NCBI GenBank assembly: GCA_020025955.1
Contig: JAHHRF010000087.1
Span: 1 to 5,029, forward strand
From: Sutterella sp.
GTDB taxonomy: Bacteria > Pseudomonadota > Gammaproteobacteria > Burkholderiales > Burkholderiaceae_F
Direction of reading: 5' to 3'
Length of the DNA stretch: 5,029 nucleotides
Shown: piece by piece, positions 1-4,877 of the stretch
Layout: every line of letters begins with the position of its first letter
How positions within the stretch are numbered: position 1 is the stretch's first letter
Notes under the pieces: model-generated
Told to the model about the DNA's origin: nothing
Databases searched by the model: none
The model's input: only the letters and a program-made list of their open reading frames with translations
Position numbers and translations under genes: made by a program

Positions 1-1023
1 AAGAAGGGCGGCGTCTTAGTGGGGTTCCACGAAAAGGGCTCGAGCTATGTGGCCGATATGACGGAATGCCACGTGGTCACGGAAAAGGTGAACCAGATGT
101 TGGTGCCGTTACGTGAATTAGTCGCGAGCCTCTCCATTCGCCAGCGTATGCCCCAGATCGAATTTGCGGTCGGCGGCGACGGTCGTACGGCGTTAGTGTT
201 CCGTATCCTCGAGCAGCCTACGCACGACGATATGGAAAAGCTCGAAGCCTTCTCGCGCGAGTATGACTTCGACCTTTGGTTCCAGCCGAAGGGCCCCGAG
301 ACGGCTTACGCCTACCATCCTGAAAACACGGATAAGTTAGGGCTCACGCTCTCGGAATTCGATGTCACCATCAAATTTAAGCCCACGGACTTCACGCAGG
401 TTAACCACGCCTTGAATGAAACCATGGTGACCCGTGCCGTGACCTTGTTGGATGTGAAGCCCGAGCATAGCGTTGCGGACTTCTTCTGCGGGTTAGGTAA
501 CTTCACGCTTCCCTTGGCCCGTCGTGCGCGTCGCGTCTACGGGATTGAAGGTTCCGAAGGCTTAGTGGAACGTGCCCGTCAGGGGGCTGCCGACAATGGG
601 TTGGCGGATAAGACCGAATTCTTGGCCCGTAACCTCTTTACCTGGACGGAAGAAGACTGGGACAAGTTGTGGGAACACATGGATGGGCTCGATCGCCTCT
701 TGATCGATCCGCCCCGCGAAGGCGCCATGGCCTTGGCGCGAGCTTTGGCCGCGACCGACAAGCGCCCGGAACGCATCGTGTACGTCTCTTGCAATCCCGC
801 GACCTTGGCGCGTGACTGTGCCATCCTTCATCACGAAGGCGGTTGGAAGATCCGTCAAGCGGGCATCATGAACATGTTCCCGCACACGGGTCACGTGGAA
901 TCGATCGCCGTGTTGGAGCCGGGTCCCAAGCCTGAGCGCCCCGTGAACGTTGTCGGCGGTGAACGCCCCGAAGACGTAACGCCGGTGGCAGCGGCTGAAG
1001 AAGCCCCGTCTACGGAAGCCTAA
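1..1023 (+). CDS. rlmD: 23S rRNA (uracil-1939-C5)-methyltransferase RlmD, 3' part
   Basis: SAM-dependent enzyme that makes m5U at position 1939 of 23S rRNA in the cytoplasm. The frame is open from base 1 and 340 codons are visible. The TRAM domain and the first three Fe-S cysteines, known from E. coli RlmD (about 430 residues), must lie upstream of the window. Seen in order, numbering from codon 1: Cys23 in TECHVV, which matches the fourth [4Fe-4S] ligand; the TRM motif DFTQVN; the SAM-binding motif DFFCGLGNFTLP (160-171); DPPREGA (from 236); the catalytic loop SCNPATLARD with nucleophile Cys264; and MFPHTGHVES near the end. All family-defining residues in the visible part are present, so the gene looks functional. 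The protein continues about 32 residues past the usual C-terminus in a Pro/Ala/Glu-rich, probably disordered tail ending in APSTEA. A GTG at base 19 is in frame but is internal, not the start. The stop TAA is followed 30 bases later by a terminator, so this is the last gene of its transcript. Confidence 0.95.
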   Translation, partial: KKGGVLVGFHEKGSSYVADMTECHVVTEKVNQMLVPLRELVASLSIRQRMPQIEFAVGGDGRTALVFRILEQPTHDDMEKLEAFSREYDFDLWFQPKGPETAYAYHPENTDKLGLTLSEFDVTIKFKPTDFTQVNHALNETMVTRAVTLLDVKPEHSVADFFCGLGNFTLPLARRARRVYGIEGSEGLVERARQGAADNGLADKTEFLARNLFTWTEEDWDKLWEHMDGLDRLLIDPPREGAMALARALAATDKRPERIVYVSCNPATLARDCAILHHEGGWKIRQAGIMNMFPHTGHVESIAVLEPGPKPERPVNVVGGERPEDVTPVAAAEEAPSTEA

Positions 1024-1053
1024 TGCTTTAAGGGCTAGAGCTTCTTAGCGAAG

Positions 1054-1096
1054 AAAACGTTCGTTGAACTCAATGGGTTTGACGAACGTTTTTTTT
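1054..1096 (+). terminator. Rho-independent terminator after rlmD
   Basis: Left arm AAAACGTTCGT (1054-1064) pairs perfectly with ACGAACGTTTT (1082-1092). The stem continues inward through U·G, G·U, A-U, A-U, C-G, U·G and C-G pairs to an AAT loop, about 18 pairs in all. A run of eight T (1089-1096) follows. Upstream A residues facing the T run could let it act in both directions. The same hairpin recurs after the MATE gene with only two base changes, both at the loop. Confidence 0.92.
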
Positions 1097-1107
1097 CTTT
1101 TGGGGTA

Positions 1108-1140
1108 GAGAGAAACCCCTCTCTCCCTTGGGAGGGTTTA
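1108..1140 (+). other. Second hairpin between rlmD and the MATE gene
   Basis: Two mutually exclusive stems can form here. One pairs GAGAGA (1108-1113) with TCTCTC (1120-1125). The other is a 6-pair stem (1121-1126 with 1131-1136, one U·G) closed by a CUUG tetraloop, a loop type known to be very stable. Only TTTA follows, so it is a weak terminator at best. It may back up the main terminator or be chance structure in a C/T- and G/A-rich stretch. Confidence 0.3.
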
Positions 1141-1164
1141 GTGCTCCGTTCGTGGAGTTACAAT
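1137..1164 (+). promoter_or_regulatory. Candidate promoter of the MATE gene
   Basis: TACAAT (1159-1164) matches five of six bases of the sigma-70 -10 box. The best -35 at a normal distance is TTTAGT (1137-1142, 16-bp spacer), which is poor. Transcription would begin near 1171, four bases before the upstream in-frame ATG at 1175. That favours translation from the ATG at 1232. The preceding terminator makes a promoter in this interval necessary, but its exact position is inferred. Confidence 0.4.
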
Positions 1165-1231
1165 TGAAATAAGCATGCCTGATTCGACCCCGTCAGCGAA
1201 ACAACACAATTCCTTTGTGAAGGTGAAGGGT

Positions 1232-2602
1232 ATGAAACAAACGATGCGTGATCAATTGCTCACGAAGACGCCGTTTTCCCTCATGCTGCAGTTGAGCATT
1301 CCTGCAGTCCTTGGGATGATGGTTATTGGGCTTTATCCTCTCATGGACGGGGTATTTGCAGGGCACCTGATTGGCGAGACGGCCATGGCAGCGTGCTCGG
1401 TTGCTATTCCCTTGACGTTTTTTAATAACGGCGTAGCCACCCTCATCGGTGTGGGTTCTGCCTCGGTCTTATCTCGGGCCTTAGGACGGGGAGACCAAGA
1501 GACGGTCGACCGCGTGATGGGGAATCTCATCTTTTGGGTGGTGCTCTTTTCCTCGGTCATTACGGTAGCGGGGATCCTCTTTTGCCCTTACTTTCTAGAC
1601 CTATTGGGCGCCACGGGTGACATCAAAGCCTTAGCGGTGCGCTACCTTCGAGTGTTCTTCTTGGGGTCACTCTTTGTGAACTTTGCCCAGGCCGCCAACA
1701 TGGTCATGCGCGGAGAGGGCTTGATGAAGCGCGCCATGTTCATCATGGTGTTGGGAGCCGTGCTCAATATCCTTTTGGACCCCATTTTGATGCTGAGCTT
1801 TGGCGACTACGCCATTGAAGGGGCGGCAACCGCTTCGGTGGTGGCGCAAATGATTCAGGCTGGGGTGACGCTCTACTACTTTATGGCTCACAGCGAGACC
1901 GTCAAGATTGGGCGCGTGCGTCGGGACAGAGCGCTCTCCAAGGCCATGTTTGGCGTGGGCGTCTCCGCCATGATCATGCAGGTCTTTTTCTTGGTGCAAC
2001 AGACGCTTCTTTATCGTCAAGCGTTTGTCTATGGGGGCGAGGCGAATGCCATTTTGATGGCGGCGGCCCTTCGGTACTATGGCTTTTCGTTTATTCCGTT
2101 GTGGGGGATGAGCCAGGGGCTACAACCCATTATTGGGACTAACTTTGGGGCAGGGCGAATTGACCGCGTAAAAGAAACGATGTGGCTTTTCATGATCGGT
2201 GGAACGTTGCTGGCCACGCTCTTTTGGGTGCCCGCTGAAGTCTTTACTTCGTCGCTTCTCTCGCTCTTTAATGTGAATGACACCATTGCTCAGCAAGGGG
2301 TTGTCCCTGTTCGCCTCTTCTTTAGCGTCTTTATTTTCTACGGAATCATGATAATGACCTTGACCTACTTCCAAGCGATTGGCGACGGGAAACGGGCGGG
2401 AATCATTGTGATGTTGCGTCAATTGATTTTGTTGGTGCCAGCCCTTCTCTTTATCCCCGTTATCTTTGGGGCAGGGTCGCTCTGGTGGGCACAGCCCCTA
2501 GTGGATGCGGTGATGATTGCGGTGGGTTGTGTGATGCTTGTGAAGAGCTTGGCGACGTTGCAGGCTCCCTCGGCTGAAGTCACGAGCACCCCGGAAGCTT
2601 AA
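1232..2602 (+). CDS. MATE-family multidrug/cation antiporter
   Basis: Inner-membrane transporter of about 456 residues, the usual size for MATE (MatE domain twice, 12 helices). Members export drugs, dyes or metabolites in exchange for Na+ or H+; the substrate cannot be read from sequence. Visible family features, numbered from the ATG at 1175: the first helix begins at LMLQLSIPAVLG (37-48); GVGSASVLSRALGRGD (92-107) is the conserved loop of the N-lobe; RGEGLMKRA (179-187) and LNILLDPI (198-205) precede helix 6; the C-lobe carries GMSQGLQPIIG (311-321) and NFGAGRIDRV (323-332), resembling MepA-type MATEs. The start at 1232 is chosen because GAAGG (1219-1223) lies 8 bases upstream and homologues usually begin just before this helix. 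The ATG at 1175 would add 19 residues but has GGAG 17 bases away. The gene uses more TTT for Phe and GGG for Gly than its neighbours, consistent with lower expression or a different history. It ends in a Pro/Ser/Thr/Glu tail resembling the end of rlmD. Confidence 0.9.
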   Translation: MKQTMRDQLLTKTPFSLMLQLSIPAVLGMMVIGLYPLMDGVFAGHLIGETAMAACSVAIPLTFFNNGVATLIGVGSASVLSRALGRGDQETVDRVMGNLIFWVVLFSSVITVAGILFCPYFLDLLGATGDIKALAVRYLRVFFLGSLFVNFAQAANMVMRGEGLMKRAMFIMVLGAVLNILLDPILMLSFGDYAIEGAATASVVAQMIQAGVTLYYFMAHSETVKIGRVRRDRALSKAMFGVGVSAMIMQVFFLVQQTLLYRQAFVYGGEANAILMAAALRYYGFSFIPLWGMSQGLQPIIGTNFGAGRIDRVKETMWLFMIGGTLLATLFWVPAEVFTSSLLSLFNVNDTIAQQGVVPVRLFFSVFIFYGIMIMTLTYFQAIGDGKRAGIIVMLRQLILLVPALLFIPVIFGAGSLWWAQPLVDAVMIAVGCVMLVKSLATLQAPSAEVTSTPEA

Positions 2603-2641
2603 CTTTTTAAGGGGTAGCTTTGGGAGTTGGCCCCGTTAGAG

Positions 2642-2684
2642 AAAAACGTTCGTTGAACTGAATAGGTTTGACGAACGTTTTTTT
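2642..2684 (+). terminator. Rho-independent terminator after the MATE gene
   Basis: AAAAACGTTCGT (2642-2653) pairs with ACGAACGTTTTT (2671-2682), and the inner pairs are the same as in the terminator after rlmD. The T run extends to 2684. Over about 40 bases it differs from the rlmD terminator only at 2660 (G for C) and 2664 (A for G), both at the loop edge, so the stem is identical. Confidence 0.92.
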
Positions 2685-2701
2685 GCGTCTGGCAAAATTT
2701 T

Positions 2702-2736
2702 CCCTCTTCTAGAGACGATTCTAGGAGAGGGTTTTT
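2702..2736 (+). terminator. Second, tandem terminator after the MATE gene
   Basis: CCCTCTTCTAGA (2702-2713) pairs with TCTAGGAGAGGG (2720-2731): twelve continuous pairs with one U·G, a 6-base loop and five T. GCAAAA before and TTTTTGC after can extend the stem around a small bulge. It is unrelated in sequence to the terminator just upstream. It insulates the reductase promoter from readthrough and may also stop transcription from the other side. Confidence 0.85.
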
Positions 2737-2804
2737 GCGTTTTAAGTTGTGTAAAAAATGTCTATTTTTCAGTCATTTACGCTAGGTGGAAAGGGGCTTT
2801 TAAG

Positions 2805-2818
2805 TTGATAAATCTCAA
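2805..2818 (+). promoter_or_regulatory. Candidate FNR/ANR-type binding site before reductase 1
   Basis: TTGATAAATCTCAA matches nine of the ten specified bases of the FNR consensus TTGAT-N4-ATCAA. Its centre (2811.5) is 41.5 bases before position 2853, and TACCCT (2841-2846) would then sit exactly at -12 to -7, the class II FNR-activated layout. Its first six bases also look like a -35 box, but nothing like a -10 lies 16-18 bases downstream. Anaerobic activation fits a respiratory reductase; binding itself is inferred. Confidence 0.55.
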
Positions 2819-2819
2819 G

Positions 2820-2831
2820 TGTCCTAGGACA
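2820..2831 (+). promoter_or_regulatory. Perfect 12-bp palindrome, candidate operator (copy 1)
   Basis: TGTCCTAGGACA is a perfect inverted repeat, present identically at 4732-4743 before the second reductase. Its centre is 14 bp from the centre of the FNR-like box in both places, so both would lie on nearly the same face of the helix at less than two turns. Placed between activator site and -10, it would suit a repressor or a co-regulator. The protein that binds it is unknown. Confidence 0.6.
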
Positions 2832-2840
2832 GGCGCTTTG

Positions 2841-2846
2841 TACCCT
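2841..2846 (+). promoter_or_regulatory. Candidate -10 element of reductase 1
   Basis: TACCCT has only moderate similarity to TATAAT but lies at the spacing expected for a class II activated promoter. An alternative is TAAGAG (2852-2857), which is better conserved with TAACAG (4765-4770) and would place the palindrome centre near -39. Confidence 0.3.
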
Positions 2847-2866
2847 AACTGTAAGAGGCAATGAGT

Positions 2867-2925
2867 CCCACGATTGGGGTGATAGGAGAAGGGTGTGCCC
2901 ATTCGGGGTGCGCCGCCCGAATTGG
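2867..2925 (+). other. Structured 5' leader of reductase 1
   Basis: Two hairpins are visible: a small one, CCCA (2867-2870) with TGGG (2875-2878); and a stronger one, CCATTCGGG (2899-2907) with CCCGAATTGG (2916-2925), nine pairs with one bulged base and an 8-base loop. No T run follows, so this is not a terminator. The second reductase also has a structured leader here but with different sequence. Function is unknown. Confidence 0.4.
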
Positions 2926-2942
2926 ACCAGACGGGCCGTTTG

Positions 2943-2962
2943 CCTTGTTTTGCGAAAAGGAG
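2943..2962 (+). promoter_or_regulatory. Ribosome binding site with possible self-masking hairpin (reductase 1)
   Basis: AAGGAG (2957-2962) lies five bases before the ATG at 2968 and settles the start. TTTT (2948-2951) can pair with AAAA (2955-2958), and CC (2943-2944) with GG (2959-2960), partly covering the site. The same arrangement is found before reductase 2. Confidence 0.6.
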
Positions 2963-2967
2963 TGGTT

Positions 2968-4479
2968 ATGTCATTATCTCGTCGCGCATTGTTGCAGAGC
3001 TCCATTTTGGGTGGGGCAACGTTAGTCGCGGGTGCTGCTCAGGCAGGTAAGTCGCCTGAACATTGGGACCAAACCTATGATGTGATCGTTGTAGGCTCAG
3101 GCTTTGCTGGCTTAGCGGCCGCTATTGAAGCCAAGAAGGCGGGCGCGAGCGTTATCGTCTTGGATAAGATGCCGACACCGGGCGGCAACTCCATCATTAA
3201 CGGCGGCATCATGACCGCTACGGGGTGCCCGCAGCAGAAGAAGCGCGGTATTGAAGACTCGCCCGAACTCTTGGAAAAGGACATCTTGAAGGCTGGTCTC
3301 TACATGAACGACCGTCAGAAGGTTCGTGTCATGGCCGAGCACGCCTTAGAAAACTACAACTGGACCGTTAACGAATTGGGCGTGGAATATATGCCGGACG
3401 CCATCGGTCAGGAAGGCGGTCACTCGGTACCGCGTTATGTCACCACGAAGGAAGGCTCGGGCGCAGGCATTGTGATGAAAGAGCTTGATATGTGCAAGAA
3501 GCTCGGCATCCCCGTTCAGTTAAAGACCTATGTTGAAAAGATTGTTCGTAACGACGACGGTCGCGTGGAAGGCGTGATTGTCCGTAAGGGCTATCGCTTC
3601 CCGAAGGAAGGGTCCGGCAAACAGATGGCCTTGCGTGCGACGCGCGGGGTGGTGCTCTGCTACGGCGGCTTTGCCCGTGACGTGAAATATCGCATGCTCC
3701 AAGACCCGAAGTTAAACGAACAGCTCGACTCCACGAACCAGCCGGGCGCTACGAGTGAACTCTGGCGCGAAACGAGTCGTATCGGGGCCATGCAGGTCCA
3801 AAACGACTGGGTGCAGTCCGGTCCCTGGGGCAGCCCCCGCGAAAAGGGCTTAGGCTCGGGCTGGAAGTTTAACCAGTGCGCAGCGGCAGAATATGGGATT
3901 TGGGTCAACTCCGACGGGAAGCGCTTCATTAACGAACTCGCTAACCGTAAGATCCGCGCTGACGCCATCATGGTGGAACTTGGTAACGGCAAGAAGTGCT
4001 ACGCCATCTGCGACCAGCAGGGGGTGGATCCCTTAATCCAGCAGCGTCCGGGCTCCTTGGAATTCTTGCTTGAAAACCATATCGTGGACAAGTATCCGAC
4101 CTTGAAGGCCTTGGCCGAAGCCAACCACATTCCGTATGACGCCTTAAAGGCCCAGATCGATGAATTCAATGGCTACGTGAAGAACCGCCATGACCCGGTT
4201 TGGGGACGTTACATCAATAACGTTGAAAAACCGATGGAAAAGGGTCCTTGGTACTTGGGTGAATTAATGCCGAAGGTTCACCACAGTATGGGTGGTTTGG
4301 TCACCGACATGGAAGGTCGTGTGATGGACGTTATCACCGACAAACCCATTCCTGGGCTCTTCGCCGCTGGCGAATCCACGGGCCGCATTCACGGGGCCGT
4401 GCGCTTAGGGTCGGTTGCTATCCTCGACTGCTTGGTCTTCGGTCGTATGGCCGGTAAGGCTGCCGCTGAAAACAAGTAG
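2968..4479 (+). CDS. Tat-exported FAD-dependent reductase, flavocytochrome c/fumarate reductase class
   Basis: Predicted periplasmic respiratory reductase of 503 residues that takes electrons from a cytochrome and reduces an unsaturated carboxylate. Residues 1-26 form a twin-arginine signal (SRRALLQ at 4-10, hydrophobic stretch, AQA cleavage site near 26), as expected for a protein exported folded with FAD. YDVIVVGSGFAGLAAA (37-52) is the ADP-binding fold; GGNSIINGG (72-80) and TNQPGAT (256-262) match further FAD/active-site segments. Catalytic residues known from Shewanella FccA appear conserved: Arg327 (for R402) in ELANRK, His439 (for H504) in HHSMGG, and Arg479 (for R544) in HGAVRLG; the H-to-R distance of 40 is the same. 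The stretch QSGPWGSP (283-290) stands where FccA has HPT, so the fumarate-contacting His365 appears absent. There is no CXXCH heme motif and no FMN-binding domain, so the electron-donating cytochrome must be a separate protein, not encoded here. The start at 2968 is set by AAGGAG and the signal peptide. A GTG at 2893 would bury the signal. Likely substrates include other enoates; urocanate, methacrylate or cinnamate-type acids cannot be told apart by eye. Confidence 0.9.
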   Translation: MSLSRRALLQSSILGGATLVAGAAQAGKSPEHWDQTYDVIVVGSGFAGLAAAIEAKKAGASVIVLDKMPTPGGNSIINGGIMTATGCPQQKKRGIEDSPELLEKDILKAGLYMNDRQKVRVMAEHALENYNWTVNELGVEYMPDAIGQEGGHSVPRYVTTKEGSGAGIVMKELDMCKKLGIPVQLKTYVEKIVRNDDGRVEGVIVRKGYRFPKEGSGKQMALRATRGVVLCYGGFARDVKYRMLQDPKLNEQLDSTNQPGATSELWRETSRIGAMQVQNDWVQSGPWGSPREKGLGSGWKFNQCAAAEYGIWVNSDGKRFINELANRKIRADAIMVELGNGKKCYAICDQQGVDPLIQQRPGSLEFLLENHIVDKYPTLKALAEANHIPYDALKAQIDEFNGYVKNRHDPVWGRYINNVEKPMEKGPWYLGELMPKVHHSMGGLVTDMEGRVMDVITDKPIPGLFAAGESTGRIHGAVRLGSVAILDCLVFGRMAGKAAAENK

Positions 4480-4509
4480 TGATTAAGTCCTCTTTGTGAG
4501 GGAGTGGGT

Positions 4510-4555
4510 GGGGCGAGTCGTCTTTCTAAGAGAAAGGGGGCTCGCCCCTTTCATT
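4510..4555 (+). terminator. Rho-independent terminator after reductase 1
   Basis: GGGGCGAG (4510-4517) pairs with CTCGCCCC (4541-4548). Inside it CTTTCT (4522-4527) pairs with AGAAAG (4531-4536) around an AAG loop, with a 4x4 internal loop between the stems. TTTCATTATTT follows, an imperfect T tract. It separates the two reductase genes into independent transcription units. Confidence 0.85.
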
Positions 4556-4716
4556 ATTTCTTTGTGTGTGAATTTTGTGGTCTCCTTTTTTGGAATTTGG
4601 CAGGCGAGAAGAAAAAATGTTGTGTAAAGGTTAAGGCGGTGTGGGCGTCTTTTGGCTTGGGTTTCAGTGACATTGACGAGGGTAGTGAAAGGCCTAATGA
4701 GAGGGCGGTCGTTAGG

Positions 4717-4730
4717 TTGACAAAAAGCAA
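4717..4730 (+). promoter_or_regulatory. Candidate FNR/ANR-type binding site before reductase 2
   Basis: TTGACAAAAAGCAA matches eight of ten specified bases of TTGAT-N4-ATCAA, so it is weaker than copy 1. TAAGAT (4754-4759) lies one base off the class II -10 position. TTGACA is also a perfect -35 hexamer, but no -10 stands 16-18 bases downstream, which argues for an activator-dependent promoter. Confidence 0.45.
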
Positions 4731-4731
4731 A

Positions 4732-4743
4732 TGTCCTAGGACA
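4732..4743 (+). promoter_or_regulatory. Perfect 12-bp palindrome, candidate operator (copy 2)
   Basis: TGTCCTAGGACA, identical to 2820-2831, beginning nine bases after TTGACA just as copy 1 begins nine bases after TTGATA. The flanks differ (CAAA before and CCCT after, against CAAG and GGCG), so the element has been kept while its surroundings changed. Confidence 0.6.
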
Positions 4744-4753
4744 CCCTCATTTT

Positions 4754-4759
4754 TAAGAT
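4754..4759 (+). promoter_or_regulatory. Candidate -10 element of reductase 2
   Basis: TAAGAT matches four of six bases of TATAAT, including the key first TA and last T. It would give a leader of about 110 bases. TAACAG (4765-4770) is the alternative. Confidence 0.35.
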
Positions 4760-4789
4760 GAAGTTAACAGGCAATGCGTCCTGAACGTT

Positions 4790-4825
4790 GGGGGAAAAAG
4801 AGAGCGTGTTCCCCCCCTGGAACAC
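4790..4825 (+). other. Leader of reductase 2 with two competing hairpins
   Basis: GGGGGAA (4790-4796) can pair with TTCCCCC (4809-4815). GTGTTCC (4806-4812) can pair with GGAACAC (4819-4825) around a 6-base loop. The two stems share bases 4809-4812 and cannot form together. The run of C at 4811-4817 also allows register shifts. No T run follows, so an attenuator is not indicated. Function is unknown. Confidence 0.4.
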
Positions 4826-4850
4826 CCCCCGACGTGACCCACAGGCCGTG

Positions 4851-4871
4851 CCTTGTTTTTCCGAAAAGGAG
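4851..4871 (+). promoter_or_regulatory. Ribosome binding site with possible self-masking hairpin (reductase 2)
   Basis: AAGGAG (4866-4871) lies six bases before the ATG at 4878. As in copy 1, T residues (4857-4860) can pair with AAAA (4864-4867), and CC (4851-4852) with GG (4868-4869). Confidence 0.6.
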
Positions 4872-4877
4872 TGCCTT

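Larger units (their letters stand above)
2746..2967 (+). repeat. Control region of reductase 1, paralogous to the one before reductase 2
   Basis: This interval aligns in patches with 4619-4877. Shared blocks in the same order are GTTGTGTAAA, TTTCAGT with a nearby ACG and GAAAGG, TTGAYA, TGTCCTAGGACA, TAASAGGCAATG, GGCCGT, GCCTTGTTTT and CGAAAAGGAGTG. The copy before reductase 2 carries roughly 18 extra bases just upstream of its TTGACA. Sequence between the blocks has diverged strongly. The duplicated unit therefore appears to have included promoter, leader and gene. No gene is visible here. Confidence 0.75.
4619..4877 (+). repeat. Control region of reductase 2, paralogous to the one before reductase 1
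   Basis: Diverged duplicate of 2746-2967 with the same ordered blocks. The start codons of the two reductases are 1,910 bases apart, which gives the size of the tandem unit. The stretch from about 4560 to 4716 holds no gene or recognisable site beyond the patches shared with copy 1. Confidence 0.75.

Noticed and set aside
1175..1231. Upstream ATG start of the MATE gene
   Set aside because: Poor ribosome-site spacing, a probable transcript start only about four bases ahead, and 19 extra residues not typical of the family. Still possible, so it is mentioned in the gene entry.
1667..2020. Long antisense frame within the MATE gene, and others within rlmD and reductase 1
   Set aside because: They are shadows of biased codon use in the real genes; no ribosome sites or recognisable protein features.
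2893..2967. Upstream GTG start adding 25 residues to reductase 1
   Set aside because: It would bury the twin-arginine signal and ignore the strong AAGGAG site. The second copy aligns from the ATG onward.
2769..3005. Antisense frame across the reductase 1 leader, with a similar one at 4736-4969 (shared ELCNN-RRD-DI pattern)
   Set aside because: The likeness is explained by duplication of the underlying DNA and the conserved signal-peptide codons. There is no Shine-Dalgarno on that strand, and the frames cross promoters and hairpins.
4717..4745. Plain constitutive sigma-70 promoter (TTGACA followed by a TCCTAGG-containing spacer)
   Set aside because: Bases 16-18 after TTGACA give nothing resembling a -10 box, and copy 1 has the same problem, so an activator-dependent promoter fits better.
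4504..4761. 85-codon + strand reading frame between the reductases
   Set aside because: It begins with GTG at the base of the terminator hairpin, has no ribosome site, has odd composition and runs through the promoter region of the second reductase.
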